From NCBI RefSeq assembly GCF_027920545.1, contig NZ_CP115859.1, forward strand, positions 3,131,001 through 3,195,000: a stretch of 64,000 nt of DNA. Reading direction: 5' to 3'. Both the position numbers and the translations under genes were made by a program. Below are positions 17,047 through 25,803 of this stretch, piece by piece (position 1 is the first letter of the stretch; each line of letters begins with the position of its first letter). The notes beneath the pieces were generated by a model that made no database searches, was not told the origin of the DNA, and was given only the letters and a program-made list of their open reading frames with translations. The DNA comes from Chryseobacterium camelliae. GTDB lineage: Bacteria > Bacteroidota > Bacteroidia > Flavobacteriales > Weeksellaceae.

Positions 17047-17429
17047 TTGCCTTCTGTTTTTAGTTCAAGTTCTTCTCCGACCAAAGAGAAGTACAAGTTC
17101 TGCAGTTGGTGGACGTATTGGACCTGTGGATAGCCAAAAGAATAACCACTTCTATTTCCTAACTCAATCTCAACTTTGCCGTGAGTGTATGCATGAATTA
17201 TACTTCTTGCAAAAACATTTAATCTAAAGTTATGCTCTGCTTTTTTCTCAAATCCAAACTTCAAAAGCCACTCTTCTGTTAGTTCGATGGGTGAAATCTC
17301 TTTTATCGTAAAATCTACGTTTCCTTTTCCCCGATCTCCAGAAATAATGTAATTTCTTATTTCTTTTACTTTGAATACTTTATTATCATATTGGAAAAGA
17401 TTCCCTATTCGCAATTCTTTTGCTTCCAT
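17043..17429 (-). CDS. Conserved Bacteroidota phage protein, unknown
   Basis: This 128-residue protein has a recognisable pattern often seen in Bacteroidota prophages: KELRIGNLFQYDNKV, then PIELTEEWLLKFGF and VHQLQNLYFSLVGEEL. Function is not established. Its stop codon overlaps the ASCH gene start, so the two are probably translated together. Confidence 0.6.
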   Translation of the reverse strand: MEAKELRIGNLFQYDNKVFKVKEIRNYIISGDRGKGNVDFTIKEISPIELTEEWLLKFGFEKKAEHNFRLNVFARSIIHAYTHGKVEIELGNRSGYSFGYPQVQYVHQLQNLYFSLVGEELELKTEGK

Positions 17430-17433
17430 AATT

Positions 17434-17592
17434 TTAGCATGGTTCTATGTTAATAATGTTTTGGCAATTTTCGCTCTCTTTAGATGCGTAAAACTTCATC
17501 ATCGCTTGAGCTTCGGAACTTGCTCTTACAACCTTAGAAAGTCTTGAAAATTGGCTCCACATCGGTTCGTAGTATATAATCCATTCTTTCAT
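17434..17592 (-). CDS. Small hypothetical phage protein (52 aa)
   Basis: The ORF starts MKEWIIYYEPMWSQF and ends NIINIEPC. It fills the gap between two genes of the same strand with only a few bases to spare on each side, which supports it as real. No domain recognised. Confidence 0.45.
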   Translation of the reverse strand: MKEWIIYYEPMWSQFSRLSKVVRASSEAQAMMKFYASKESENCQNIINIEPC

Positions 17593-17599
17593 AATATTC

Positions 17600-17800
17600 T
17601 TATTTAATTCCGGTAATTTTAGCTAAATCATCTTTGAATTTTTCAATTACTTTCTTTGCTGTATGGCTGATATAATCGCCTTTGCAATACTTTTCCGTAT
17701 ATTCTTTGTAAATATCTTCTACAGTCCAGGTAAAGCCGTTTTCATTGATAAAATCAGAAATAGCCTTAAGGTTGTCTATTTGGTTTTGCATGTATTCCAT
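17600..17800 (-). CDS. Small hypothetical phage protein
   Basis: I start at the ATG giving MEYMQNQIDNLKAIS rather than the TTG at 17827. The 66-residue charged helical protein has no recognised domain and lies in the early-gene operon. Confidence 0.45.
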   Translation of the reverse strand: MEYMQNQIDNLKAISDFINENGFTWTVEDIYKEYTEKYCKGDYISHTAKKVIEKFKDDLAKITGIK

Positions 17801-17863
17801 AAAATAATTTATTTTTTTAAGCACCAATACATCTAGTATTTAATATATTGGTGCGGGGTGATG

Positions 17864-18433
17864 TTATTTAGTTTCATAAGAGCTTAGATCAACTCTTTGG
17901 TCTGTAGGAAACCATGTATTAGTATTTTGTTTAACTAGCCAATCATTAAAATCTTTTAACTTATTATTGAATTCCTCTGACGGCTCCCAGTCTTCGTGAG
18001 TTACTTCCTCAGTTATATATTCTAGGTCTATTGGAGAAAAATAACTTCTTGAGCATAAAACAAGTTTTAAATCATTTAACTCAATTTCTTCCTCTTTACA
18101 ATAATCTAAAATGTCATCATAATCAAAGAAATATTTATCTGTGCTATCGTATAAATATAAAGGAGTTTCCTTGTCCCACTCAACAAGCTTCATGTGGAGA
18201 AAATTTTCTTCATCTTTTTTATTTTGACAATCATGGCAAAATCTCTCATAAGTAAACTTCTTTTCGAACTCCTTTTTACAATTCTCACAATTCTCATGAG
18301 TTAAGTGATTACGAATATCTGAATGTGGAACCGGAATTAAAACTATTTTCTTTCCATCAACCTCAATGAAATTGACTGTTATTTTCCCTTCTTGAATTAC
18401 TAAATCTTCACGAGTTCTTTTTTGTTTTTCCAT
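17864..18433 (-). CDS. Hypothetical phage protein with zinc-finger-like motif
   Basis: The start is the ATG giving MEKQKRTREDL. The protein is 189 residues. Around residues 55-85 it has CENCKKEF and, after about 15 residues, CHDCQ, a probable structural zinc site. The rest is acidic with no enzyme motif. Unknown role in the early region. Confidence 0.5.
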   Translation of the reverse strand: MEKQKRTREDLVIQEGKITVNFIEVDGKKIVLIPVPHSDIRNHLTHENCENCKKEFEKKFTYERFCHDCQNKKDEENFLHMKLVEWDKETPLYLYDSTDKYFFDYDDILDYCKEEEIELNDLKLVLCSRSYFSPIDLEYITEEVTHEDWEPSEEFNNKLKDFNDWLVKQNTNTWFPTDQRVDLSSYETK

Positions 18434-18497
18434 TGTATTATTTTTAGTGGTGTCATCTAGCACTATTTAATATCAAGTAGTGCGCTATGACACCGGG

Positions 18498-18704
18498 TTA
18501 AAATCCGTCAAATTCACCAAGATTGTCAAGTTCTTCCTGAGTCATATATTCTACTCCAAAATCATAACTTAAAGGATCTTCTTCGGTGCAATTTTCTTCT
18601 AATTCAACTCTTAATGTTTCAAGAATGTTGTCGATATTCGGGTCAATGAGTTTGCTATCCATACCCATTGACATTGTGTAGCATTTAATTTTTTCGGTTG
18701 CCAT
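18498..18704 (-). CDS. Small acidic hypothetical protein
   Basis: This 68-residue protein is strongly acidic (DPNIDNILETLRVELEENCTEED). Small acidic phage early proteins often mimic DNA or bind host enzymes, but nothing specific supports that here. Confidence 0.45.
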   Translation of the reverse strand: MATEKIKCYTMSMGMDSKLIDPNIDNILETLRVELEENCTEEDPLSYDFGVEYMTQEELDNLGEFDGF

Positions 18705-18722
18705 TTTATTTTTATTTGTTGG

Positions 18723-19097
18723 TTAATTATTTTGTTGAGTATTTGTAGTATGAGTACTGTCACCATCCTCACCACCTAATTTTTTTTGTAAAACTGTTTT
18801 AAGCTCAAAATAGTTAAGCGCATTCATTCCTAAAACATCAGAAAAATGAGTTACCATGTTATAAGTAGCTGCTTGCATTTCGTGTGATTTTTCTTTTCCT
18901 AATTCAGAAGAATTTGCTTTAAATCTAAAAGATCCGTTCGCTACAATTTCAAGACAGGAATATGAAGGATTTAAATAATTTATATACTCTGAAAAATTTG
19001 ATTGATCATGTAATAACACAAACGCTGCTACATCATATTCTTTTAATATGTCTTTTATTTTGGCCATTGCAGCTTTTAATTTTATTGAATAGTCCAT
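18723..19097 (-). CDS. Hypothetical phage protein
   Basis: This 124-residue soluble protein has an N-terminal helix (MDYSIKLKAAMAKIKDILKEYDVAAFVLLHD) then a beta-rich part, and a low-complexity Thr/Asn end. No family recognised. Confidence 0.45.
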   Translation of the reverse strand: MDYSIKLKAAMAKIKDILKEYDVAAFVLLHDQSNFSEYINYLNPSYSCLEIVANGSFRFKANSSELGKEKSHEMQAATYNMVTHFSDVLGMNALNYFELKTVLQKKLGGEDGDSTHTTNTQQNN

Positions 19098-19117
19098 TAT
19101 ATCTTTAATTTTGATAA

Positions 19118-19384
19118 TTAGTATTCAGTGATATTGAATTTTCTTTTTATGTACCTGCGAATCCATCTTCTGGATTTGCCTAAATTCTCATAATAAGAAA
19201 CAGTTTCTCGGACCTCAATCATCATTTGTTCTGAAATAGGAGTTTTTGTCTCTTTCAATTCTTTTTTTGTTGGTAGCTTACCGCATGGTGAAAATTCTGA
19301 AACCATGATGTTTTTTGATAAACAGTCTTCGAAAGACAATCCTTCGTAACTTGATAATAAATGGTTTAAATCGTTTGATTGCAT
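19118..19384 (-). CDS. Small hypothetical phage protein with basic C terminus
   Basis: This 88-residue protein ends KSRRWIRRYIKRKFNITEY, a basic amphipathic stretch that could bind nucleic acid. The first half is acidic. No recognised domain. Confidence 0.45.
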   Translation of the reverse strand: MQSNDLNHLLSSYEGLSFEDCLSKNIMVSEFSPCGKLPTKKELKETKTPISEQMMIEVRETVSYYENLGKSRRWIRRYIKRKFNITEY

Positions 19385-19511
19385 ATTGTTTTTTGTTTTA
19401 AAGTTGCTTTGTTGATAAACTGATCTTCCGGAAGGTTGAAGACGTTGAATTTACACTTCTTTATTCATAGCTGTTATTTAAAAAGTTTAATATACTCTTC
19501 ATGATTTTTCT

Positions 19512-19685
19512 TTATTTCAGCCTCTCCTTTTTGAACCCATAAAAGCCATTAAAAAGCATTTTCTTTTTATTGTCTACATAGAATTCATAAAATAGCTCAC
19601 TCGAATTTTTTGGTTTAAAATATGCCCAGGTTTCTTCTTTTGGTAGTCTCTCCTGTACGGAGACTTTTATATATTTTGTTTTCAT
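19512..19685 (-). CDS. Small DUF551-like protein (57 aa)
   Basis: The ORF begins MKTKYIKVSVQERLPKEETW, which resembles the IKVSDRLP opening of small phage DUF551 proteins. Its start overlaps the HNH gene stop in an ATGA, supporting coupled translation. Function of the family is unknown. Confidence 0.5.
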   Translation of the reverse strand: MKTKYIKVSVQERLPKEETWAYFKPKNSSELFYEFYVDNKKKMLFNGFYGFKKERLK

Positions 19686-20095
19686 AAGGTTTCAAAATAA
19701 AATTTAACTTCAATTTCAGTTTCTTTAATAAGTCCGTATCTCTTAGCAAATTTGTACTGAGTAGAATATTGATTGAGCGAATTCACAAATTGTTTTATAT
19801 TCTCTCTGAACTGATCCAAAGTGTAGGAGTTCTTCTGAATATTACAACTTGCACATGAGGGATTATAATTTTCTAAAGTTTCCCTTTCAGGATGCATTAC
19901 TGTATTTTCCCACCAATTTCTACGAACAGGTTCAATATGGTCAGCGTGGAATGATTTACCTAATTCGCAACCACAATATGCGCACTTACCTCCGTATTTC
20001 TGAGCAATAACTTCTCTTTGAGATTTACTAAGCTTCATAGCAAAACGATGTTTTCTTGGTTGGTGATTGATTCTTTGATTTTTTCTATATGCCAT
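19682..20095 (-). CDS. HNH endonuclease
   Basis: This 137-residue protein has the HNH beta-beta-alpha-metal motif: CAYCGCELG, then the catalytic HADHIEPVRR, then NYNPSCASCNIQK, with two Cys pairs binding zinc. The N terminus is basic (RKNQRINHQPRKHRF). Phage HNH proteins often assist packaging or act as free nucleases. Here it lies among early genes rather than beside a terminase. Its first 61 bp overlap the upstream gene. Confidence 0.8.
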   Translation of the reverse strand: MAYRKNQRINHQPRKHRFAMKLSKSQREVIAQKYGGKCAYCGCELGKSFHADHIEPVRRNWWENTVMHPERETLENYNPSCASCNIQKNSYTLDQFRENIKQFVNSLNQYSTQYKFAKRYGLIKETEIEVKFYFETL

Positions 20096-20265
20096 TCATC
20101 ATCATATAATTCATGAGGCAGTTTACTCGCTTTCTCCAAAGAAGCTTGAGAACATTCTTTTGCGTAAATCTCCGTCAGCTCCATAATGTATGCTCTTTGC
20201 ATAGCATGGAAACTTACAGGTGCTTCGTCAAGCATTTTATCGTACAATTCTTCTAGTCTGCTCAT
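20035..20265 (-). CDS. Small hypothetical phage protein
   Basis: This 76-residue helical protein starts MSRLEELYDKMLDEAPVSF. It overlaps the HNH gene by 61 bp in another frame. No domain recognised. Confidence 0.5.
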   Translation of the reverse strand: MSRLEELYDKMLDEAPVSFHAMQRAYIMELTEIYAKECSQASLEKASKLPHELYDDEWHIEKIKESITNQENIVLL

Positions 20266-20346
20266 ATTAACTTTTGTTATTTAAGTTTTTTGATGATTTC
20301 TTAATTAAATACCTTCACTAATTAAGTTTTTCAATTGATTTAATTC

Positions 20347-20451
20347 TCAGTTGTTAACGTGTGCTACAAATTCAGTAAAACAATGATAGTTTTGTTCTTC
20401 ACACAACATTGCTAAATATTGAATTTCACAGATTTTTGATCTTATTTTCAT
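20347..20451 (-). CDS. Very small ORF (34 aa)
   Basis: The frame begins MKIRSKICEIQYLAMLCEEQ. It is one of few coding-like stretches in the 20266-20633 gap. Its reality is uncertain because of its length. Confidence 0.3.
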   Translation of the reverse strand: MKIRSKICEIQYLAMLCEEQNYHCFTEFVAHVNN

Positions 20452-20482
20452 AGTATTTATTTTAGATTTTTAATATTTTTAA

Positions 20483-20633
20483 ATGGCACTATCGTAGCCT
20501 TCACGCCCGTGCGAAATTTAAGCGGCAACTTATCGGAATCTCACAAATGGCACCGCCGGCAATATCGCTGTGTTTTAGCCAGCCTTCTGGGTTAAGGCGC
20601 AAGGCATTTTGAAATGACCGCCATTTGTGAGGT
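20483..20633. other. GC-rich structured non-coding element in the prophage
   Basis: This stretch is clearly less AT-rich than its surroundings. CTCACAAATGGC (20540-20551) pairs perfectly over 12 bp with GCCATTTGTGAG (20620-20631). Inside the arms, GCCTT and AAGGC make a further hairpin. It starts at the stop codon of the 20634 gene. It might be a structured RNA, a replication-origin element or a MITE-like repeat. On the minus strand one frame also reads openly for about 45 codons without an ATG. Confidence 0.5.
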
Positions 20634-21458
20634 TTATTTTATATTGTTCAAATCTTTATTTAAAATGATTAATCTATCTTCAAGCTCTTTAACTTGTTTT
20701 TCGATAGATGCCTTTTTACTTTCGTTGTAAACATTTAATTTTTCTTGATCTATTTTTAAATCAAATTTCTTAGCGTTTTCCAAATCATAAGAGCTATATT
20801 TTTTGATTTGCTCAAACTCTTGTTGAATAAAGGTTAAGGCTTCTTCTTTTGACTTAAAAAACACTACGTCTTTATCGCTTCCACTTCCATCGGAATAATC
20901 ATTTATCCTGAAAACAAGACTTCCGTCAGATCTGCCAAATAGTGACAATAAACGCATTGAATCAAATCTTTTACTTCCGTAGCTACTCTCATATCTATCG
21001 AATAGACTGTTGACGCCATTTTCATTGAATTGCTGTAAATGCCACGCTGTATAATCTCTAACAAATACCCATTTTTCAGAGTCAGACAGAAAATCAGCAA
21101 TTTGATTGATTACCTTTTTTAATTCTGCTTCTCGTGGTTCTTTTGCAATATTTCTCAACCATTTAACCCTTGCTGATAAAGAATCATAAACGATTCTTTT
21201 GTCACGGTTGAGATTTTCAATTTTAAAATCCCAATATTTTTTGTCTTTTTCGTATCTAGATTCAAGTTCTTTTAATTTTGATTCTTTCCATGAAATAGCA
21301 GGAGCATCATGTAATGATTTAACTACGAAGTTTTCGCCGGAAGGAATTTCATTTCCATTTACCATGAATATTTCTTGAACTATTTTTTCTTGGCTGTTTA
21401 GATTGCCTACAACGATCACTTTTTTACCGTCTGTAGTGTATTTAATTTCTTGGCTCAT
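20634..21458 (-). CDS. Hypothetical phage protein with coiled coils
   Basis: I start at the ATG giving MSQEIKYTTDGKKV; the frame extends to 21497 through AT-rich promoter sequence. The 274-residue protein has coiled coils at about residues 55-90 and 235-272. The middle part resembles no family I know. It is the first gene leftward from the operator region and so probably the first gene of this early operon. Confidence 0.5.
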   Translation of the reverse strand: MSQEIKYTTDGKKVIVVGNLNSQEKIVQEIFMVNGNEIPSGENFVVKSLHDAPAISWKESKLKELESRYEKDKKYWDFKIENLNRDKRIVYDSLSARVKWLRNIAKEPREAELKKVINQIADFLSDSEKWVFVRDYTAWHLQQFNENGVNSLFDRYESSYGSKRFDSMRLLSLFGRSDGSLVFRINDYSDGSGSDKDVVFFKSKEEALTFIQQEFEQIKKYSSYDLENAKKFDLKIDQEKLNVYNESKKASIEKQVKELEDRLIILNKDLNNIK

Positions 21459-21498
21459 GTCTTTATTATTTAATGTTGCTTTGATTAATACAATCAAT

Positions 21499-21581
21499 AG
21501 TTGTATTATTTGTTTACAAATGTAATTATTAGTTTTATATTATACAAGTATTAATTTGATTATTTTTAAAATAATACAACT
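21499..21581. promoter_or_regulatory. Operator region with 13-bp inverted repeat
   Basis: AGTTGTATTATTT (21499-21511) and AAATAATACAACT (21569-21581) are perfect inverted copies. They lie between the divergent gene starting at 21458 and the XRE regulator at 21622. This is the expected place for autoregulatory operators of that regulator. Confidence 0.55.
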
Positions 21582-21596
21582 AATGGTTTGATTTAC

Positions 21597-21604
21597 TATA
21601 TTTG
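21597..21604 (+). promoter_or_regulatory. -7 element of the XRE regulator gene
   Basis: TATATTTG matches TAnnTTTG and lies 17 bp before the start codon. No clear -33 element is seen. Confidence 0.5.
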
Positions 21605-21621
21605 CATAAAGAATTATCAAT

Positions 21622-21891
21622 ATGGAAATATTAAGAGTAAAAGAGATTTTGAATGAAAAAGGATGGAGAAATAAGGATCTTGCAGATAAAATAGGCACCT
21701 CTGAAAATTCCGTTTCGGCTATTGTTACTGGGAAAAAATTCCCAAAGCCTGAAACCCTTGTAAAAATTGCCGATGTTTTAGACATTGATATTCGTGAGCT
21801 TTTCAATCCGTCCAAATCCGTTGATCTTCAAGAAATCTTCACCAAAGACGAAAACGGAAATCTTAAATCTGTTGGTTTTATTAAGAAGTAA
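21622..21891 (+). CDS. XRE-family HTH transcriptional regulator
   Basis: This 89-residue protein is a single Cro/CI-type domain: VKEILNEKGWRNKDLADKIG, then SENSVSAIVTGKKFPKPETLVKIADVLDIDI, followed by a short tail. It has no peptidase domain. It stands alone on the plus strand, diverging from an early gene across an inverted repeat, so it probably represses its own promoter and the leftward operon. It may be a Cro-like or secondary repressor beside the regulator at 32194. Confidence 0.8.
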   Translation: MEILRVKEILNEKGWRNKDLADKIGTSENSVSAIVTGKKFPKPETLVKIADVLDIDIRELFNPSKSVDLQEIFTKDENGNLKSVGFIKK

Positions 21892-22033
21892 TCAATTCTT
21901 TATTTCTAGATTTTGGTAATTTCCTCAGTTCTTTCATGAAATCCTTCATTGTTCTTGACTTTTTATTTTCTCTATTAGCCTGGTAAGTCGATTTGAAAGA
22001 TTCAAGTGATTCAGTTATTTTTGATTGCTTCAT
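21881..22033 (-). CDS. Small basic hypothetical protein (50 aa)
   Basis: The ORF begins MKQSKITESLESFKSTYQAN and is Lys-rich. It converges on and overlaps the end of the XRE gene by 11 bp, and its start overlaps the small ORF upstream. No domain recognised. Confidence 0.4.
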   Translation of the reverse strand: MKQSKITESLESFKSTYQANRENKKSRTMKDFMKELRKLPKSRNKELITS

Positions 22034-22094
22034 CTTTTTCAAATTCTTTAACCCAACTTGTTTTACTTTTTGCTAATTGTTCAATTAAGAGCAT
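22011..22094 (-). CDS. Very small ORF (27 aa)
   Basis: The frame MLLIEQLAKSKTSWVKEFEK begins 4 bp after the DnaB stop and overlaps the next ORF. Spacing fits an operon, but length makes it uncertain. Confidence 0.25.
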   Translation of the reverse strand: MLLIEQLAKSKTSWVKEFEKDEAIKNN

Positions 22095-22098
22095 CGGA

Positions 22099-23502
22099 TT
22101 AGAATGGCATACTTTCTTCATTTCCTCCAAATGCTTCTTGTGGTGTGGCTGTGGGTGTTTGTTTAGTGTATTCATAAGTTGGTGTTTCTAAATCATAAAA
22201 TCTTTGATATTCTGCTTTCCATCCTATAATCACTTCACTATCTCCGCAATGGCGGTTTTTAGCTGTGATTAACATTGCCTGACCCTCGGTTGATTGTTCG
22301 TCGTCTTCATCGGGCCAGGTTTCTATTCCATAGTATTCCGGTCGGTAAGGAAAAATGATTATGTCTGCGTCTTGTTCTATTGCCCCAGATTCTCTCAAAT
22401 CAGATAATTGAGGTTTCTTGCCTGGTCTTTTTTCGACTTCTCGGCTTAATTGAGATAAAGCAATTACTGGGATATTCAATTCTTTTGCAAGCATTTTTAA
22501 TTCTCTTGAAACAAACGTTACTCGGTCAATAGTTGAAAATTTGCGCTTCGTATCAATCAACTGCAGGTAATCGAGAATTATCATTTTTGTTTTCTTTTCC
22601 TCACAAACTTGCCTTGCTCTTGCTTTTATTTCTTCCCACATGAAAATAGTATCGTCATAGTAGAAAGGAAGCTTTTCTAAATCACCACAGGTAAACATTT
22701 TCTCTAAATCATGATCTGAAAACCTTTTCTTTCTAATACTGTTGGCGGATATTCCTAACTCATTAGAAACGATTCTCTTGTGTAATTGAATGTTTGCCAT
22801 TTCAAGCGAAAAGAAGTGTATCGGATAATCATTTTTTGCAGCATGTCTTCCTAGTTCTAATGCAAGTGCAGTTTTCCCCATTGCTGGACGTGCTGCGATA
22901 ATTATCAGGTCCGAGTTCTGCCAACCTTGATTTTCTTCATGAAGCTTTCGGAAGGGTATAGGTACTCCCGGAACCGTTTTTGACTTTACATATTCTAAGA
23001 ACTCTTGATGTATATCATAAAACGACTTTATGGGCTTTTGTCCTGATAAATAAGCGTTGATCTGAGAAACTTGTTTTTCTGTGTAATCCAGAACTGAGAA
23101 AACATCTGTTTTATCGTCATAAGCTCTTGTTTTCATCAAGTCAGCCATTTCAATAATCTTTCTCAACAAATACTTTTCCCAGACTATTCTGACATGATAC
23201 TCAATGTGAGCTGATGAACTTACACCAATTGTCAGCTCAATAATGTATTTATCTCCGCCGGCACGTTCTAATTCATTTGCATTTTTAAGCTGTCGAATAA
23301 CCGTCATTATGTCTACCGGGTCATTTTTAGAAATCAGAAAACACATCGCTCTGTAAATTTCCCGATGTTTGGGATCATAGAAAACCTCTTGATTATCACC
23401 AATAATTCTATAAACTTCTTTCAGTCCTTTAGCATCAATAAGACAAGTAGCAATAACAATTGATTCAAATTCTAAAGAGTTCGGAGGTACTAAACCATTC
23501 AT
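22099..23502 (-). CDS. dnaB: Replicative DNA helicase, DnaB family
   Basis: This 467-residue protein has the DnaB N-terminal helical domain (about residues 1-105) and a RecA-fold ATPase. The latter has the Walker [13 protein letters not shown] near 204-214, FFSLEM, Walker [11 protein letters not shown] near 310, and the arginine-finger/DNA-loop region [12 protein letters not shown]. It unwinds the fork for phage replication as a hexamer. It overlaps the replication-initiation gene upstream by 4 bp, so the pair is a replication module. Confidence 0.9.
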   Translation of the reverse strand: MNGLVPPNSLEFESIVIATCLIDAKGLKEVYRIIGDNQEVFYDPKHREIYRAMCFLISKNDPVDIMTVIRQLKNANELERAGGDKYIIELTIGVSSSAHIEYHVRIVWEKYLLRKIIEMADLMKTRAYDDKTDVFSVLDYTEKQVSQINAYLSGQKPIKSFYDIHQEFLEYVKSKTVPGVPIPFRKLHEENQGWQNSDLIIIAARPAMGKTALALELGRHAAKNDYPIHFFSLEMANIQLHKRIVSNELGISANSIRKKRFSDHDLEKMFTCGDLEKLPFYYDDTIFMWEEIKARARQVCEEKKTKMIILDYLQLIDTKRKFSTIDRVTFVSRELKMLAKELNIPVIALSQLSREVEKRPGKKPQLSDLRESGAIEQDADIIIFPYRPEYYGIETWPDEDDEQSTEGQAMLITAKNRHCGDSEVIIGWKAEYQRFYDLETPTYEYTKQTPTATPQEAFGGNEESMPF

Positions 23503-24185
23503 AATTTTTTTCTTTTAGGGTTGCCTTCTGAATTAGAATTATTCTTTTTATACTCACTTTTTAACCACGCAGAAGCTGTTAAATAGAGGGAAACATACTT
23601 TGTATTAAGTTTGTAATTTTGAATTCTATCCAGAATATCATCAATCTGAGTTTTAGTGTAGCCTAAGGATTCTAACTTATCGTATTCACTATTTGAAATT
23701 GACAAATGAGCAAAACATCGGTATGGAGATTCGACTATACTATCTTCTTTTAATTCTTCTCCTTCTTTAATTTCTTTATTTTGGTTTGTTCGTGGTTTGT
23801 CTCTGGTTTGTTCGTGGTTTGTTCGTGGTTTGTTCGTGGTTTGTGAATCATTGTAAACATTGAAGTTTACTAGCAAAATAGTGGTTTGACCACACTTTAC
23901 AGACTGTTTTATCATATTAAAATCAACAAGTATTTTAAGAAAGTTTGAAACTTTGGTAGATCCCCAGTTCCATCGCAATTCTAAAAATCTTCTACTTGCA
24001 GGAATTTCACCTTTTTGCAACTCGATCACCTTACCACCTATTATTTCGGTCGATGCTTCAAATCGTGCTAATTGAATCAAATCCAACCACGCTTCAGCCT
24101 TCGAATAGGTTCGTGCTTCGTTCCATAAAAAGTTATCGAAAAACCCTCTATTTAACTTGATAAAACCAACGTCTTTTTTTGCCAT
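23499..24185 (-). CDS. Phage replication-initiation / helicase-loader-like protein
   Basis: This 228-residue protein starts [17 protein letters not shown], the pattern of the phage replisome-organiser N-terminal winged helix. It then has a linker and a C-terminal helical DnaD-like region ([22 protein letters not shown]). The linker, residues about 113-136, is encoded by five 11-bp direct repeats. It overlaps the dnaB start by 4 bp, which supports a role in bringing the helicase to the phage origin. Confidence 0.65.
   Translation of the reverse strand: MAKKDVGFIKLNRGFFDNFLWNEARTYSKAEAWLDLIQLARFEASTEIIGGKVIELQKGEIPASRRFLELRWNWGSTKVSNFLKILVDFNMIKQSVKCGQTTILLVNFNVYNDSQTTNKPRTNHEQTRDKPRTNQNKEIKEGEELKEDSIVESPYRCFAHLSISNSEYDKLESLGYTKTQIDDILDRIQNYKLNTKYVSLYLTASAWLKSEYKKNNSNSEGNPKRKKL
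23783..23845. repeat. 11-bp tandem repeat inside the replication gene
   Basis: The plus-strand unit GGTTTGTTCGT occurs five times (23783-23837; the second copy has two or three changes) plus a partial copy. Because 11 is not a multiple of 3, gain or loss of one unit would shift the reading frame of the replication gene. Confidence 0.85.
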
Positions 24186-24189
24186 TGCT

Positions 24190-24354
24190 TTACTCCAAAT
24201 CTTTTACATTACAAGGGTATCTCAACCCTTTACTATTTTCATATATTACAGCGTTTCCGCTTACAGATATTATCTTTACTTTTTCTCCTTTCTTTCCCCA
24301 GACAGCGTTTTTATTCAAGTTGTCCTTATTTAGAGTTTTTAATTCGCCAATCAT
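24190..24354 (-). CDS. Small hypothetical phage protein (54 aa)
   Basis: The ORF starts [20 protein letters not shown] and overlaps the upstream gene in an ATGA. Its pattern ([18 protein letters not shown]) suggests a small beta barrel. It lies 4 bp upstream of the replication gene start. Confidence 0.45.
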   Translation of the reverse strand: MIGELKTLNKDNLNKNAVWGKKGEKVKIISVSGNAVIYENSKGLRYPCNVKDLE

Positions 24355-24575
24355 GTAAATGCTTCTGTTTGGATTTTGTATCCGTAAAGTTTTGAAAGTT
24401 CCATAAGCATCGGGTCTACTTCTTCTGTTTCAATTGGAATTAAAATCGTTCTTGATCTTGCGAAAATTTTACAGTTTATTTCTTTCGCTCTGATCTTCTT
24501 GTGTAGCTTATATCTTTCAGCGTTGTCATTGGAAGTAAATCCTCTTACTCTTGGGTTTGCTGCAAATGTTTTCAT
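24351..24575 (-). CDS. Small hypothetical phage protein
   Basis: This basic 74-residue protein starts MKTFAANPRVRGFTSNDNAE. It overlaps its downstream neighbour by 4 bp. No domain recognised. Confidence 0.45.
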   Translation of the reverse strand: MKTFAANPRVRGFTSNDNAERYKLHKKIRAKEINCKIFARSRTILIPIETEEVDPMLMELSKLYGYKIQTEAFT

Positions 24576-24600
24576 TAGTAAATAGGTTTAAAAAGCATTG

Positions 24601-25026
24601 TTATATTTTAAATTTATATTCAATAAATGAAAGGGTGTTTTCAATTTCTGCGGTATTTCCACGATTAATTATTTCTACAAATCGGGCAACAAAATCTTCG
24701 TTTAGTATGTTTTCATTCTGCAATTCTGCGCTTACCGGAAGAATTCCGCGATATTCGGCTTCACTAAGTATGTCATCGTCATCATAATCGCCAATTTCTT
24801 TTCTTTCATCCTCATCGATTAAATCATACTCAGCTTTCGCGTACTCCTCAATGTCTAGATTGAAATAGGTAAGGGCATTTTTCTCCCAGTTTTGGCGTTG
24901 ATTGAAAAACTGATTCTTTACCCAGCTTTCTGATTGTCCGGTTTTTCGGAAGTGTTCAATACTCTGTTCTTTATAATCGATGGAATTGCCATTTTCAAGA
25001 ACAATTTTTACAATTCTATTTTGCAT
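24601..25026 (-). CDS. Hypothetical phage protein, acidic
   Basis: This 141-residue protein has a basic start and a strongly acidic centre (YDLIDEDERKEIGDYDDDD). No family recognised. It overlaps the preceding small ORF by 11 bp. Confidence 0.45.
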   Translation of the reverse strand: MQNRIVKIVLENGNSIDYKEQSIEHFRKTGQSESWVKNQFFNQRQNWEKNALTYFNLDIEEYAKAEYDLIDEDERKEIGDYDDDDILSEAEYRGILPVSAELQNENILNEDFVARFVEIINRGNTAEIENTLSFIEYKFKI

Positions 25027-25171
25027 TTTCCTTAACTGTTTTAATGATTAGTTTTGATTCAACAATAGCTTCTTTGAAGTCTTTTGATTGAAGTCTTTTA
25101 ATGACCTTTTCATTCCATACAATAAACCCCTCGTTATCTTTTCCTATGAAGAAACCGTTGTTTAAATCCAT
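25016..25171 (-). CDS. Small hypothetical phage protein (51 aa)
   Basis: The ORF begins MDLNNGFFIGKDNEGFIVWN and ends in a Lys-rich helix. It fits between same-strand genes with an 11-bp overlap. No domain recognised. Confidence 0.4.
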   Translation of the reverse strand: MDLNNGFFIGKDNEGFIVWNEKVIKRLQSKDFKEAIVESKLIIKTVKENAK

Positions 25172-25227
25172 GATTTGAATTTTTGTAATTGAGTTTAATT
25201 TTCTTCACTTTAAACAATTTGAAGATT

Positions 25228-25506
25228 TTACGCTTCAATTACTTCGGAGAATGTTTTGTTTAAAAAGTTCATTTCTTCCTGGAAAACAAATGGAGAACGA
25301 AGCTTTAAAAATCGATGCCAGATTCCATCTACTTGAGCATATCTGTGAAGGTCTATATAGAGAAATGCTTCCTGCCGGCTATGAAACTGCTCCATTGACT
25401 TGTAAGAGGCAAATTCTTTCTCTTTCGTTTCTCCGTTACTGTCTTTGTATTGTAATTTGAAAGCGGTAGCGTTTTCGATGTTGATTCGTTTTTTGAATTT
25501 TTTCAT
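25228..25506 (-). CDS. Small hypothetical phage protein
   Basis: This 92-residue protein is basic at the start (MKKFKKRINIENATAFKLQY) and has predicted alternating strands and helices. No domain recognised. Confidence 0.45.
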   Translation of the reverse strand: MKKFKKRINIENATAFKLQYKDSNGETKEKEFASYKSMEQFHSRQEAFLYIDLHRYAQVDGIWHRFLKLRSPFVFQEEMNFLNKTFSEVIEA

Positions 25507-25544
25507 ATTAAAAGCCTTTTTACAACTTGCTTAGGTTTCAAATT

Positions 25545-25778
25545 TTAATCGTAAGATTTCTCAAACATCTTTGCAAAAGGGTTGTACACCATCTGACATG
25601 TAATCAATCCCTTTTCCTCTTGGATTAGTGTAGTATGATTTTCTGTGACTAATTCAGCTGGTTCTTCTACCAAAAATGTTTCATTGATGTTATCCAGATT
25701 GATAACTTTTTTTGTTTTTGTGATAAAATGCCCACTTGTTGAAGATGGAGCGACGTTGATTTTTGTTGTTGTGCTCAT
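25545..25778 (-). CDS. Small hypothetical phage protein
   Basis: This 77-residue protein starts MSTTTKINVAPSSTSGHFITK and has no recognisable domain. It follows the DUF6745 gene by 25 bp and is probably in its operon. Confidence 0.4.
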   Translation of the reverse strand: MSTTTKINVAPSSTSGHFITKTKKVINLDNINETFLVEEPAELVTENHTTLIQEEKGLITCQMVYNPFAKMFEKSYD

Positions 25779-25803
25779 TTTTGTTGTTTTTAAAAAGTTT
25801 ATA

